Source: Pseudomonadota bacterium (GTDB taxonomy: Bacteria; Pseudomonadota; Alphaproteobacteria; Sphingomonadales; Sphingomonadaceae). Taken from it: 64,000 nucleotides of DNA. Below, piece after piece: positions 1 to 8,361 of this stretch. The notes beneath the pieces were generated by a model. It made no database searches, had not been told where the DNA came from, and saw only the letters and a list, made by a program, of their open reading frames with translations. The DNA lies in NCBI GenBank assembly GCA_029550345.1, contig JAKPHK010000035.1, forward strand, positions 1 through 64,000, read 5' to 3'. Position numbers and translations under genes: made by a program. Every line of letters begins with the position of its first letter. The stretch's first letter is position 1.

Positions 1-136
1 CCAGCCAGTCGCCAGAGGGCGTCGAGGCGAGTTCGACCACCCCGACGCCTGCCAGGAGGAGCGCCGGCACCGCCAGCAGCCATAGGCCGCGCGGGACGCT
101 CGCGTCCGGACGAGCCAGCTTCACCGCCGTGGACAT
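1..136 (-). CDS. NrsF-like (DUF1109) membrane protein fragment, runs off left edge
   Basis: The minus-strand frame reads a short basic stretch ending in KLARPDASVPRGLW, followed by a hydrophobic helix (LLAVPALLLAGVGVVEL) before the window edge. A LARP-type turn between two membrane helices is typical of the NrsF/DUF1109 family of multi-helix anti-sigma-like inner-membrane proteins. The ATG at 136 is the nearest start; another in-frame ATG lies at 178, and neither has a clear ribosome binding site. Family members normally have about 60-80 residues and one or two helices before this point. There is no room for them before the repeat arm at 217 and the stop of the next gene at 252, so the 5' end looks lost. 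Family call is tentative. Confidence 0.35.
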   Translation of the reverse strand, partial: MSTAVKLARPDASVPRGLWLLAVPALLLAGVGVVELASTPSGDWL

Positions 137-216
137 CGCCAATGAAGAATACGGAATGAAGGCGGGTTCAGGCCGCATCGTGAAAGGTAGGGATCTAGCC
201 TGCGGCGCAGGGTGAC

Positions 217-254
217 ATCTTCGCGCCTTCGCGCCTTTGCGAGAGTAATTTCTA
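217..254. repeat. Solitary arm of the inverted-repeat element family
   Basis: This stretch (…GCGCCTTCGCGCCTTTGCGAG…AATTTCT) matches the right arm of the complete element at 10337-10361 and its flank with only a few differences. No matching left arm is visible upstream. It overlaps the TAG stop of the NRDE gene (252-254). It is read as a half element left by deletion or decay. Confidence 0.5.
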
Positions 255-953
255 CCCCCAGACGAACTCCACCGCATCCTCTCCCAAAACCACTCCGTCC
301 GCGCCAAATCGCCGTTCGATGACCCGCCCGCGCCCTGCTGCACCGACCATCACCACGGTTGAACAGCGCGTGCCATAGACCGGGTTGCGGATGAACACCG
401 AGGAATAGGCGTCTTCGGGATCAGCCGATTCTGGCGTCTCGTCGCGCAGTGCGGCGAACAGGACTTCGGCCTTGGCCGGAGCCTCCAGCCATGCGCCAAG
501 GGCGTCTTCCAACCGCGCGGTCTTGAACCAGCGATCGCCATGGGCGCCGTTGGACAGGCCGTGGATGCCGGGTTCAAGCTCCAGCCCTAAAGGTTCGGGA
601 TGGTTGGTCAGGAACCGCAGCTGACCGGTGTCGGCAATCCACAGGTTGAACGGGTTCATCGTTTCGGTCGCGGCAGGGGGATTGCCGCGCAGCCAGTCAG
701 TCACCAGGCTCCCGCGCGAGGCCAGCTCGGGCCGGGGATAGCCCGGCACGCGCAGGTTGGTGACCAGGCCAAAGCGCCCTTCGCTCACCCCGAGCCAGGT
801 GCCGCCGGCCTGAAGATCGCGTCCCGCCACGATCCGCCCATCGGCCCAGCGGCTCAGCGCGGCGGTGGGGCGGGCGTGGTATTCATCACGGTTGCCGATC
901 GCCACCAATGGCCAATCCGGATGTGCCTGCCAGGCGAGGGCGGCCACGCACAT
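252..953 (-). CDS. NRDE (TANGO2-type) family protein
   Basis: The 233-aa product begins MCVAALAWQAHPDWPLVAIG and continues directly into NRDEY, the signature Asn-Arg-Asp-Glu motif at about residues 21-24. The catalytic-like N-terminal Cys2 and a GGTWLG stretch near residue 50 also fit the NRDE/TANGO2 family. TANGO2 relatives are soluble proteins linked to haem or lipid handling; the bacterial role is not settled. The start codon overlaps the radC stop (TGATG), so the two are probably translated together. The 3' end runs into the solitary repeat arm. Confidence 0.85.
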   Translation of the reverse strand: MCVAALAWQAHPDWPLVAIGNRDEYHARPTAALSRWADGRIVAGRDLQAGGTWLGVSEGRFGLVTNLRVPGYPRPELASRGSLVTDWLRGNPPAATETMNPFNLWIADTGQLRFLTNHPEPLGLELEPGIHGLSNGAHGDRWFKTARLEDALGAWLEAPAKAEVLFAALRDETPESADPEDAYSSVFIRNPVYGTRCSTVVMVGAAGRGRVIERRFGADGVVLGEDAVEFVWG

Positions 954-1681
954 CAGACCAGCCCCTTGGCGCGCAGGCTGACGTGGCCTTCCTTGCCGAT
1001 GATGACATGATCGTGCAGCGTGATCCCCAACAACCGTGCGGCTTCGGCAATCCGGTTGGTGATCGCGATATCGGCGCGGCTCGGCTCGGGTGAGCCGGAC
1101 GGGTGGTTGTGGACCATAATCAGCGCCGCCGCCCCCAGATCGAGCGCTTTCTTGACCACGTCGCGCGGGTGGATCGCGGCTTCGTCAAGCGAGCCTTCGG
1201 ACAGCAGCTCGTCGCTGACCAGCCGGTTGCGGGTATCGAGATAGAGCGCGCGAACCCGCTCGTGCCGCAGATGGGCCATGTCCACCGTCAGGTAATCGAT
1301 CAGCGCCTGCCAGCTGGCCAGCACCGGCTGATCCTGCACCCCGGTCCGGGCGAGGCGGCGGGTGGCAAGCGCGACAATCTTGATCGCGGCGGCGCTGGTT
1401 TCCCCCATGCCGGGATGGTTCGCCAGGGCCGAAGGATCGGCGTTGAACACCCCGGCCAGCCCGCCGAACCGGGTCAACAGGCTTTTTGCCAGCGGCTTCA
1501 CGTCCTTGCGGGGAATTGCAGTCATCAGCAGGTATTCGATCACTTCGTGGTCGGCGAGAGCCCCTTCGCCGCCGCCAAGCAACCGTTCACGCAGCCGGGC
1601 GCGGTGGCCCTGGCCGTGGTGCGGTTGGTCCTGCTCTTCTGCCACCTGTGGCTCCCCCGCGTTGACGCGATACCAGTCCAT
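953..1681 (-). CDS. radC: RadC family protein (JAB/MPN domain)
   Basis: The 242-aa product has an N-terminal helix-hairpin-helix-like region (NADPSALANHPGMGETSAAA) followed by a JAB/MPN metalloprotease-fold domain. The metal-site signature HNHPSG…SRAD is intact at about residue 190. The open frame extends further upstream, but the ATG at 1681 (MDWYRV) has an AAAGG just before it and gives the usual RadC length, while the upstream part antisenses ydbH and reads as low-complexity shadow. Historically called a DNA repair protein; the biochemical role is unclear. It is divergent from ydbH with only 36 bp between the starts and is coupled to the NRDE gene downstream. Confidence 0.88.
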   Translation of the reverse strand: MDWYRVNAGEPQVAEEQDQPHHGQGHRARLRERLLGGGEGALADHEVIEYLLMTAIPRKDVKPLAKSLLTRFGGLAGVFNADPSALANHPGMGETSAAAIKIVALATRRLARTGVQDQPVLASWQALIDYLTVDMAHLRHERVRALYLDTRNRLVSDELLSEGSLDEAAIHPRDVVKKALDLGAAALIMVHNHPSGSPEPSRADIAITNRIAEAARLLGITLHDHVIIGKEGHVSLRAKGLV

Positions 1682-1717
1682 TGCCTTTCGCGGGCCAAGC
1701 GCGCAAGTGTAGGCACA

Positions 1718-4700
1718 ATGTCGCAGTCCGAAGTCGAACCTGCCGATCAGCCAGAGGAAAGCCCTCCGCCGCGTCGCAGGCGCAGATGGCGGATGCTGGG
1801 GCTGGCCGTGTTGTGCCTGATCGCGATCGGGCTGGCGACGGCGTGGTTCGTGCGCGAACGGATCGCCAATTCGATCATCGCCGGGCAGCTGGAGGATCTG
1901 GGTCTTCCCGCGACCTATGAGATCGAATCGATCGGCACCAGCAAACAGGTCCTGAAGAACATCGTCGTCGGCGATCCGAAGCGGCCCGATCTGGTTATCC
2001 CCCGGGCCGAAGTGGAATTCGGTGCGCGGTTTGGTATCCCGGTGCTGTCGGTGGTGCGGCTGGAAGGTGCGCGGCTCTATGGCAGCTATCATGACGGCAA
2101 AGTCAGTTTCGGTGCGCTCGATCCGGTGATCTTCGCCAAGCGCGATGGCACGAGCGGCCTGCCGGATTTCTACCTGACCCTGATCGATGCCCGCACCCGG
2201 ATCGAGAGCGATTATGGCGTGATCGGCGCCAAGCTCGAAGGGAAGGGCAACCTCAGGCGCAGTTTCCGCGGAAACCTCGCGGCGGTTGCCCCGCAGCTCG
2301 ATTTCGGAGGCTGCCGGGGCAGCAAGGCGACGCTTTACGGTGAGCTGACCACGCTGAGCGCTCGAACCCAGTTCTCAGGCCCGCTGCGGCTGGCCGCGCT
2401 GAATTGCCAGAATGGCCAGATCAGCCTGAAAGACACCAGCACCCAGCTGGACCTGCAACTGGGTGAGCGGTTCGACGAGCTGAAAGGCAACTATGATCTG
2501 CACGGCCGCAGCCTGACCCTGCAAGGCACCAGCGCGCGCGATATCGAGGCGCAGGGCGCTTTCTCGCTTGGAACCGACGGCGTGGTTGCCGATTACGATC
2601 TGGCGGCGAACAGTGTCGATATGGGCTTCGTTGCGGCCAGCGAACTGACGCTGGAAGGCACGGTCCGCAGCCGCTCGGGCCAGAGCGGGCTGGATGGTGA
2701 GGGCACGCTTGGCGCCCGCGCCCTGCGCAGCGGCACGGATCTGGCCGCCACCCTTGGCGGACTGGAAAAGTCGGGCGAGGGCACGCTGCTTGCGCCGCTG
2801 GTGAAACAGCTGCGGACCGCTCTGGTCCGTGAGGAGCGCGGATCAAGCCTGAAGGCCAGCTATGTCCTGCGGCAGACTGGCGCGATCACCCAGCTTACCG
2901 TGCCGATCGCGGAGGTTCACGGCGGCAGCGGAACCCGGCTGCTGGGGCTGAGCCGCGTGGCGGTAACCGTGGGGATGAAGGGCGGCCCGCGCTTTTCGGG
3001 CAATTTCGTGACCGGCGGCAACGGGATGCCGCAAATGGAAGGGACCGCCCAGCGCAATGGTTCGGGCGGAATGCAGGCGCGGTTCAGTCTGGCCGAATAT
3101 CGCGCTGGCAGCAGTGCCATCGCCTTGCCCGACCTGCGGCTGGTCCAGCTTCCCGGCGGACAGATCGGCTTTGCCGGGCGCGCGCTGGTTTCAGGCCCGT
3201 TGCCCGGCGGCGAAGTGCGCGATCTGGTGCTGCCGGTTGATGGCAACTGGTCGGAACGCAGCGGGCTGTCGGCCTGGCGGCGCTGCACCCCGGTCAGTTT
3301 TGCGCGCTTCAAGGTCGGCAACCTTTCGCTCCAGAATCGCGGGCTGACGCTGTGTCCGGGCAAGGACGGGGCAATCCTGCGCAGCGACGCGCGCGGCACC
3401 CGGCTGGCGGCCGGCACCGCCTCGCTCAATCTTGTCGGCACCCTGGGAACCACGCCGGTCCGGCTGAAGAGCGGGGCGGTTGGTTTTGCCTGGCCCGGTG
3501 CGATCGTGGCGCGCGGGATCGACGTTTCGATCGGCCCGCTCGACAAGCCCAGCACGCTGAAGGTCGATCGCTTTGCCGGGACGCTGGGTAAAGTCGTCAG
3601 CGGGCATTTCAGTGGGACCGAGCTGAAGCTGTTCGCTGTCCCGCTCGATTTGTCCGAAGGCGCGGGGGACCTGCGCTTTGCGAACGGCGATCTGACGATT
3701 TCCGGCGTCAGCCTGAAGGTGACCGACCGTGAGCAGCCCGCCAAGTTCGAGCCGCTGATCGCGCACGATGCCGCGCTGCAACTGCATTCCACAACCTTTA
3801 CCGCCCAGGCCATGCTGCGCGAACCGACCACCGATCGCGAGATCGTCCAGACCGACATTACCCATGATCTGGATACCGGGACCGGCTTCGCCAACCTGCT
3901 GGTGCCGGGCATCAAATTCGATTCGCAGCTGCAACCGACAATGCTGACCTATGCCGCCCAGGGTGTGATCGCGCTGGCCGATGGCACGGTAAGCGGCACC
4001 GGGCGGATCGACTGGAATGACGATGCCCTGACCAGCACCGGCCGGTTCAGCACCGACGGGCTGGACTTTGCCGCCGCTTTCGGCCCGGTAAAGGGTACGC
4101 GCGGCACGGTTGAATTCACCGATCTGCTGGGCCTTGTCACCGCGCCGGATCAGCGGCTCAAGCTGGCCTCGATCAACCCCGGGATCGAAGTGCTCGACGG
4201 CGAGGTTTCGTTTCAGCTTGAGCCGGGACGAACGCTGCGGGTCAACGGGGCGCACTGGCCGTTCATCGACGGCACGCTGGATCTGATGCCCACCACCATG
4301 GTGCTGGGCGCATCCGAGGTGCGCCGCTTTACCCTGAAGGTCGATGGCGCGAACGCCGCCAAATTCGTCTCGCAGCTGGAACTCAGCAACATTTCCGCGC
4401 AGGGCACCTTCGATGGCACGCTGCCGCTGATCTTCGATCAGGAAGGGGGGCGGATCGAGGGCGGGCTGCTGATCTCGCGCCCGCCGGGCGGCAACCTGTC
4501 CTATGTCGGTGAGCTGACCTACAAGGACTTGTCGGCGATGGGCAATTTCGCCTTCCAGACGCTGCGCAGCCTTGATTTCCGGCGGATGGAGATCGGCCTC
4601 AACGGCAAGATCGACGGCGACATCCTGACGACCATGCGGATCGAGGGGGTACGCCAGGGCAAGGCGGCCAAGAAGAACCTCATCACCCGCCAGCTTTCAG

Positions 4701-4960
4701 GCCTGCCGGTGCAGTTCAACATCAATATCAAGGCGCCGTTCTATCAGCTCGTGACCTCGTTCAAGTCGTGGTATGACCCGGCCTATATCCGCGATCCGCG
4801 TGAGCTGGGGCTGGTCGATTCGCAAGGGAATGAGCCCGCGCCGGCGCCTGCGCCAAGTCCGACCCCGCAGGCCCCGGCCACGCCGCCGGCCGCCACGCCA
4901 CCGCAAAATCAGCAGAAAAACGATGATATTCAGGATTCAGACAGCAGGAATGGGCCATGA
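1718..4960 (+). CDS. ydbH: YdbH-family AsmA-like intermembrane lipid transport protein
   Basis: The 1080-aa product has a short cytosolic arginine-rich segment (PPPRRRRRWR), one membrane helix at about residues 27-45, then a very long beta-rich periplasmic region. The C-terminal part (FNINIKAPFYQLVTSFKSWY) matches the YdbH family, followed by a Pro/Ala/Gln-rich tail. In E. coli YdbH is one of three AsmA-like bridges (with TamB and YhdP) that move phospholipid from inner to outer membrane, working with the lipoprotein YnbE and the periplasmic YdbL. Both partners follow here in the same order. The frame is open far upstream, but the ATG at 1718 begins the recognisable protein. The stop overlaps the ynbE start (ATGA). 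Confidence 0.88.
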   Translation: MSQSEVEPADQPEESPPPRRRRRWRMLGLAVLCLIAIGLATAWFVRERIANSIIAGQLEDLGLPATYEIESIGTSKQVLKNIVVGDPKRPDLVIPRAEVEFGARFGIPVLSVVRLEGARLYGSYHDGKVSFGALDPVIFAKRDGTSGLPDFYLTLIDARTRIESDYGVIGAKLEGKGNLRRSFRGNLAAVAPQLDFGGCRGSKATLYGELTTLSARTQFSGPLRLAALNCQNGQISLKDTSTQLDLQLGERFDELKGNYDLHGRSLTLQGTSARDIEAQGAFSLGTDGVVADYDLAANSVDMGFVAASELTLEGTVRSRSGQSGLDGEGTLGARALRSGTDLAATLGGLEKSGEGTLLAPLVKQLRTALVREERGSSLKASYVLRQTGAITQLTVPIAEVHGGSGTRLLGLSRVAVTVGMKGGPRFSGNFVTGGNGMPQMEGTAQRNGSGGMQARFSLAEYRAGSSAIALPDLRLVQLPGGQIGFAGRALVSGPLPGGEVRDLVLPVDGNWSERSGLSAWRRCTPVSFARFKVGNLSLQNRGLTLCPGKDGAILRSDARGTRLAAGTASLNLVGTLGTTPVRLKSGAVGFAWPGAIVARGIDVSIGPLDKPSTLKVDRFAGTLGKVVSGHFSGTELKLFAVPLDLSEGAGDLRFANGDLTISGVSLKVTDREQPAKFEPLIAHDAALQLHSTTFTAQAMLREPTTDREIVQTDITHDLDTGTGFANLLVPGIKFDSQLQPTMLTYAAQGVIALADGTVSGTGRIDWNDDALTSTGRFSTDGLDFAAAFGPVKGTRGTVEFTDLLGLVTAPDQRLKLASINPGIEVLDGEVSFQLEPGRTLRVNGAHWPFIDGTLDLMPTTMVLGASEVRRFTLKVDGANAAKFVSQLELSNISAQGTFDGTLPLIFDQEGGRIEGGLLISRPPGGNLSYVGELTYKDLSAMGNFAFQTLRSLDFRRMEIGLNGKIDGDILTTMRIEGVRQGKAAKKNLITRQLSGLPVQFNINIKAPFYQLVTSFKSWYDPAYIRDPRELGLVDSQGNEPAPAPAPSPTPQAPATPPAATPPQNQQKNDDIQDSDSRNGP

Positions 4961-5229
4961 ACAGGCATGAATTGACCAACCGCGCCCGGATTGCGATGCT
5001 TTGCACCATGCAGGGGAATCGAACCGGGAAACGGCGGTCGGGCCGGTGGGGGAAGCCCGCGCTGGCGGTGTTGGTGGGCGGCGCGGTTGCGCTATCGGGC
5101 TGTGTTTCGGTCAATGCGCCGGACAAGCCGATCGTGATCGAGCTCAACATCAACATCAAGCAGGAGGTGGTTTATCGTCTGGCCAAAGATGCCGAAACGA
5201 CGATCAACGAAAATCCTGGTATTTTTTGA
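4957..5229 (+). CDS. ynbE: YnbE-like outer-membrane lipoprotein
   Basis: The 90-aa product has a basic N-terminus, a hydrophobic segment and the lipobox VALSGC, so the mature lipoprotein starts at Cys50 or so. The mature part (SVNAPDKPIVIELNINIKQE) matches YnbE, a small beta-strand-rich lipoprotein that stacks on the C-terminus of YdbH at the outer membrane. It is longer than E. coli YnbE (about 61 aa) because of the N-terminal extension. An internal start at 5008 would shorten it, but the first ATG has an upstream AGGA and overlaps the ydbH stop, so it is preferred. Confidence 0.85.
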   Translation: MNRHELTNRARIAMLCTMQGNRTGKRRSGRWGKPALAVLVGGAVALSGCVSVNAPDKPIVIELNINIKQEVVYRLAKDAETTINENPGIF

Positions 5230-5238
5230 GGTTAGGAT

Positions 5239-5631
5239 ATGATGTTCAAGTTCTCTCCGATCACTGCCGCTGGCGCCGCCGCTCTGGCCGTGCTGGCGCT
5301 TTCGGTGCCCGCTTCCGCCCAGCAGCGCGATCCAGCCTATGCCGCCGCGCGTGCCTCAGGCCAGGTCGGCGAAAAGACCGATGGATATCTCGGCTTTCCC
5401 GGCACCCCCAGCGCCGATGTGCGGCGCATGGCGGATGACATCAACATCAAGCGCCGCGCGCTTTATGCCCAGAAGGCGGCCGAACAGCACGCCACTGTGG
5501 AAGACTATGCCTTCACTTCGGGCTGCCGCCTGATCGCGCAGACCGTGCCGGGTGAAAAGTATCAGGGTCCCGATGGATCATGGCAGATCCGCACCGCTGC
5601 GGCCCCGCTGCGCGACAGCCGCTGCCCCTGA
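5239..5631 (+). CDS. ydbL: YdbL-like periplasmic protein (DUF1318)
   Basis: The 130-aa product has a clear Sec signal peptide ending ASAQQ at about residue 29. The mature protein carries a KTDGYLGF segment and the run RMADDINIKRRALYAQKA, which is the DUF1318/YdbL signature. YdbL is a periplasmic helper of the YdbH-YnbE lipid bridge. This copy has a C-terminal extension with two cysteines (SGC…SRC) that could form a disulfide. It follows ynbE after 9 bp and is the last gene before a strong terminator, so ydbH-ynbE-ydbL form one operon. Confidence 0.87.
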   Translation: MMFKFSPITAAGAAALAVLALSVPASAQQRDPAYAAARASGQVGEKTDGYLGFPGTPSADVRRMADDINIKRRALYAQKAAEQHATVEDYAFTSGCRLIAQTVPGEKYQGPDGSWQIRTAAAPLRDSRCP

Positions 5632-5655
5632 ATTTCCGGCTCCTGATTGCTGCAC

Positions 5656-5696
5656 GGGGGCGGGGCGCGACAAGCGCTCCGCCCCTTGCTTTTTCG
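5656..5696 (+). terminator. Rho-independent terminator of the ydbH operon
   Basis: GGGGCGGGGCGC and GCGCTCCGCCCC form a 12-bp stem with one mismatch around a 5-nt loop, followed by TTGCTTTTTC. It lies 25 bp after the ydbL stop. Confidence 0.8.
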
Positions 5697-5713
5697 CAGT
5701 GCAGCAGGCGCGG

Positions 5714-5742
5714 TTGACTTGCGCGATAACCCTTCCTAAAGG
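5714..5742 (+). promoter_or_regulatory. Likely sigma-70 promoter of the F0 ATP synthase operon
   Basis: TTGACT and TAAAGG are separated by exactly 17 bp, about 100 bp before the atpI start and directly after the upstream terminator. Promoters with the same -10 form are proposed for rpsA and rpsF in this window. Confidence 0.5.
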
Positions 5743-5844
5743 GGCCGCGCGTCTGGCCCTGCCACCCCGGTGGCGAGGCTGCGGCGTGCAAGTTTTTCCG
5801 GTCGGTTCAGCCCTTGCGGGCACCGTACCAAGCAGGGTCTTCGC

Positions 5845-6159
5845 ATGACCGATTCGGGCGAAAATGGCGGCGGGCACGATCTCGACCGCAGGATCGCGGA
5901 AGCACAGGCGAAGCATACCCGCGGGGTCTCCTCGGCGGAAGGGCGGGCGGAAACGCGCGGCTGGGCGGTCGGGATAGAATTCGTCGGGACCGTGCTGGTT
6001 TGCGGTTTCATCGGCTGGGGGATCGACCGGTGGCTTGAATCGAAGACGCCATGGGGATTGATCGTGATGCTGGTGCTTGGCTTTGCCGCCGGAACCCGCC
6101 GCGCGATGCAGACCTCGGCCAATTTCGATGCCGATCCGGGCAACGATCCGCAAGATTGA
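5845..6159 (+). CDS. atpI: ATP synthase accessory protein AtpI/AtpZ
   Basis: The 104-aa product has a hydrophilic N-terminus and two membrane helices (GIEFVGTVLVCGFIGWGIDR and GLIVMLVLGFAAGTRR). This is the AtpI/AtpZ layout; the family helps assemble the c-ring and may carry magnesium. It is first in the F0 operon, as usual in alphaproteobacteria. The ATG at 5845 is chosen over upstream in-frame starts because the protein begins with the usual polar segment there. Confidence 0.85.
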   Translation: MTDSGENGGGHDLDRRIAEAQAKHTRGVSSAEGRAETRGWAVGIEFVGTVLVCGFIGWGIDRWLESKTPWGLIVMLVLGFAAGTRRAMQTSANFDADPGNDPQD

Positions 6160-6172
6160 GGGAGTTTGTTGC

Positions 6173-6922
6173 GTGGCCAACCCGATGGAGCAGTTCGCAG
6201 TCAAGACGATCAAGCCGCTCGAAGTAGCCGGCTATGACGTCTCGTTCACGAACTCCTCGCTGTGGATGCTGATTGCGCTGGTCGCGATCTCGGCATTTCT
6301 GTTCATCGGCACGGCAAAGCCGCAGCTGGTTCCCGGCCGGGCTCAGGCAGCGGTCGAATATCTCTATGATTTCGTGCGAAAGATGCTCGATGAGAATGTC
6401 GGGCCGGAAGGGCGGCGCTTTGCCCCGCTGATCTTCGCGGTGTTCATCTTCGTGCTGGCCTGCAACCTGCTGGGGATGATCCCGTGGGTGGGTTCGTTCA
6501 CCCCGACCAGCCACATTTCGGTGACGCTGGGGCTGGCGCTGCTGGTTTTCGTGACCGTCTGCATCGTCGGTTTCGCCCGTCACGGGCTGCACTTCTTCGC
6601 ACTGTTCTGGCCGCACGGTTCGGGCATTGCGCTTGGCGCATTCGTCTTCGTGATCGAGTTTCTCTCGTTCCTGTCGCGGCCCTTCACCCTCGCGATCCGG
6701 CTTTTCGCCAACATGACCGCCGGTCACGTGCTGCTGAAGGTGTTCGGCACCTTCGTGGTTACGCTGGGTTCGTTCGGGGCGCTGCCCTATGTCGCCGGGA
6801 TCCTGCCGCTGGGCGTCATCGTGGCGCTGACCGCGCTCGAAGTGCTGATCGCGGTGGTTCAGGCCTATGTTTTTGCACTGCTCGCTTCGCTGTACCTCAA
6901 CGATGCGATCAACCTTCACTAA
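6173..6922 (+). CDS. atpB: F0F1 ATP synthase subunit a
   Basis: The 249-aa integral membrane protein forms the proton half-channels beside the c-ring. The key stretch RPFTLAIRLFANMTAGH contains the essential arginine in the penultimate long helix, and the last helix has QAYVFALLASLYL. A GTG at 6173 is taken as start because GGGAG sits about 10 bp upstream; an ATG at 6185 (MEQFAV) is a possible alternative. It follows atpI by 13 bp. Confidence 0.95.
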   Translation: MANPMEQFAVKTIKPLEVAGYDVSFTNSSLWMLIALVAISAFLFIGTAKPQLVPGRAQAAVEYLYDFVRKMLDENVGPEGRRFAPLIFAVFIFVLACNLLGMIPWVGSFTPTSHISVTLGLALLVFVTVCIVGFARHGLHFFALFWPHGSGIALGAFVFVIEFLSFLSRPFTLAIRLFANMTAGHVLLKVFGTFVVTLGSFGALPYVAGILPLGVIVALTALEVLIAVVQAYVFALLASLYLNDAINLH

Positions 6923-6959
6923 GTTTTTCGTCAACTCTTTATAACGCAAGGAATTTATC

Positions 6960-7184
6960 ATGGACGCAGAATCTGCACGGGTTATCGGCGCTGGTTTGGC
7001 CGCTGTTGGTGCCGGTCTCGCCGCTATCGGCGTGGGCTCGATCTTCGGTCAGTACCTGAACGGCGCTGTCCGTAACCCCGAAGCCGATGCCAAGATGGGC
7101 GGCCGCCTGATTTTCGGCTTCGCCGTGACCGAAGCTCTCGGCCTGATCGCGGCGGTTGTCGCGCTGGCTCTGGCGTTCAGCTAA
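6960..7184 (+). CDS. atpE: F0F1 ATP synthase subunit c
   Basis: The 74-aa hairpin of two membrane helices is the rotor-ring subunit. The glycine-rich first helix (GAGLAAVGAGLAAIGVG), the polar loop RNPEA and the ion-binding glutamate in the second helix (AVTEALG) are all present. Length is normal. A stable hairpin follows the stop, which may matter because the c subunit is needed in many copies. Confidence 0.96.
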   Translation: MDAESARVIGAGLAAVGAGLAAIGVGSIFGQYLNGAVRNPEADAKMGGRLIFGFAVTEALGLIAAVVALALAFS

Positions 7185-7197
7185 GATTCGACGCCCG

Positions 7198-7215
7198 GCC
7201 GGGGTTCGCCCCGGC
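7198..7215 (+). promoter_or_regulatory. UUCG-capped GC hairpin between atpE and atpX
   Basis: GCCGGGG-TTCG-CCCCGGC is a perfect 7-bp stem with a very stable UUCG tetraloop, 14 bp after the atpE stop. It lacks a strict T-run (TGGCTTCTTTCCC follows). It may stabilise the 3' end of an atpE-containing transcript or cause partial termination. Function is inferred. Confidence 0.6.
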
Positions 7216-7251
7216 TGGCTTCTTTCCCGCAATTCGAGGCAGGGACTTTCG

Positions 7252-7734
7252 ATGCCCCAATTCGACTTCGGACACGTCTTCTGGCCCCAGGTGGCCTGGC
7301 TCGCGTTGTTCTTCGTCATTCTCTATTTCGGCGTTATCCGCCTGACCCTGCCCAAGCTGGGCAAGGTGATGGAGCAGCGCGAAGACCGTATCTCCAGCGA
7401 TCTTGCCGCGGCTCAGGCCGCCAAGCAGTCCGCTGATGAGGTGGACGCGCGTTATCACGCCGAAATGGACGCCAGCCGCGAGGAAGCCCGCGCCGCCATT
7501 GCCGCGGCCAAGGCAGATGCCGCCAAGGCCAGCGAAGCACGCCTGGCCGAAGCCGGTGCCAAGGCTGAAACCCTGGTTGCTGATGCTGAGGCCCGGATCG
7601 CCAAGGCGGTCAAGGCGGCGGAAGGCAAGCTGGCCGATGCCGCGGCCGAAAGCGCCCAGGCGATCGTCGCCAAGCTGACCGGGGTCGAGCCCAATCTCGA
7701 CGCCGCGAAGCAAAGCGTCGCCGCTCAGGCTTGA
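7252..7734 (+). CDS. atpX: F0F1 ATP synthase subunit b'
   Basis: The 160-aa protein has an N-terminal membrane helix (AWLALFFVILYFGVIRLTL) and a long Ala/Lys/Glu coiled coil that forms half of the peripheral stator stalk. The pair of unlike b subunits (b' and b) is typical of alphaproteobacteria. The ATG at 7252 is preceded by AGGCAGGGA and begins MPQFDFGHVFWPQ, the usual start of b'. An upstream in-frame start would run through the hairpin. Confidence 0.92.
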   Translation: MPQFDFGHVFWPQVAWLALFFVILYFGVIRLTLPKLGKVMEQREDRISSDLAAAQAAKQSADEVDARYHAEMDASREEARAAIAAAKADAAKASEARLAEAGAKAETLVADAEARIAKAVKAAEGKLADAAAESAQAIVAKLTGVEPNLDAAKQSVAAQA

Positions 7735-7746
7735 GGCAGGAAACCG

Positions 7747-8301
7747 ATGGCTATTTCACTTCTTCTCCTGGCCGAAGCCGCCGCCGAAGCGGGGGCGCAC
7801 GGCGCTGAGCATCACGAAGCGACCCTGCTCGGTCTGGGCGCCGAAGGCTGGGTCTATACCGGCGTCACGATCTTCTTTCTGGTCGCGATCTTCGTGATGA
7901 AGGCGCACAAGCAGGTCCTGGCCGGGCTTGATGCCCACATCGCCGAAGCGCGCAAGTCGCTCGACGAAGCCAAGGCGATCCGCGACGAGGCAGAGGCTCT
8001 GCTGGCCGGTGCCAAGGCGCAGCAGGCCGCCAGCGCCAAGGAAGCCAAGGCGATCATCGAACACGCCAAGTCCGAAGCCGGCGCGCTCATCGCCAAGGCT
8101 GAAGCTGACACGACCGAACTGGTCGCGCGGCGTGAAAAGATGGCCGAAGAAAAGATTTCCGCGGCCGAACGCGCTGCGGTGGAAAGCCTGCGCGCCAGGA
8201 CCGCTGCCGCCGCCACCGGCGCGGCGCAGTCGCTGATCGCTGCCAGCCACGACGCAAAGGCCGACAAGGGCCTGGTCGATGAGGCGATCGCCGGGCTCTG
8301 A
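7747..8301 (+). CDS. atpF: F0F1 ATP synthase subunit b
   Basis: The 184-aa protein has a short polar N-terminus, one membrane helix (WVYTGVTIFFLVAIFVM) and a long Ala-rich coiled coil with heptad-like Ala/Glu/Lys spacing. It pairs with b' as the stator that holds F1. It is the last gene of the operon; the F1 genes are not in this window, in line with the split ATP synthase operons of this class. Confidence 0.93.
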   Translation: MAISLLLLAEAAAEAGAHGAEHHEATLLGLGAEGWVYTGVTIFFLVAIFVMKAHKQVLAGLDAHIAEARKSLDEAKAIRDEAEALLAGAKAQQAASAKEAKAIIEHAKSEAGALIAKAEADTTELVARREKMAEEKISAAERAAVESLRARTAAAATGAAQSLIAASHDAKADKGLVDEAIAGL

Positions 8302-8327
8302 TACGAATTTACCAGCTTGGAGAGGGG

Positions 8328-8360
8328 GAAGGGGCGGTCCAAAAGGGCCGCCCTTCTTCG
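8328..8360. terminator. Bidirectional terminator between atpF and the oxidoreductase
   Basis: GGGGCGGTCC and GGGCCGCCC pair around an AAAA loop between two converging genes. It is followed on the plus strand by TTCTTCGTTTA and is A/C-flanked for the other strand. Confidence 0.65.
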
Positions 8361-8361
8361 T

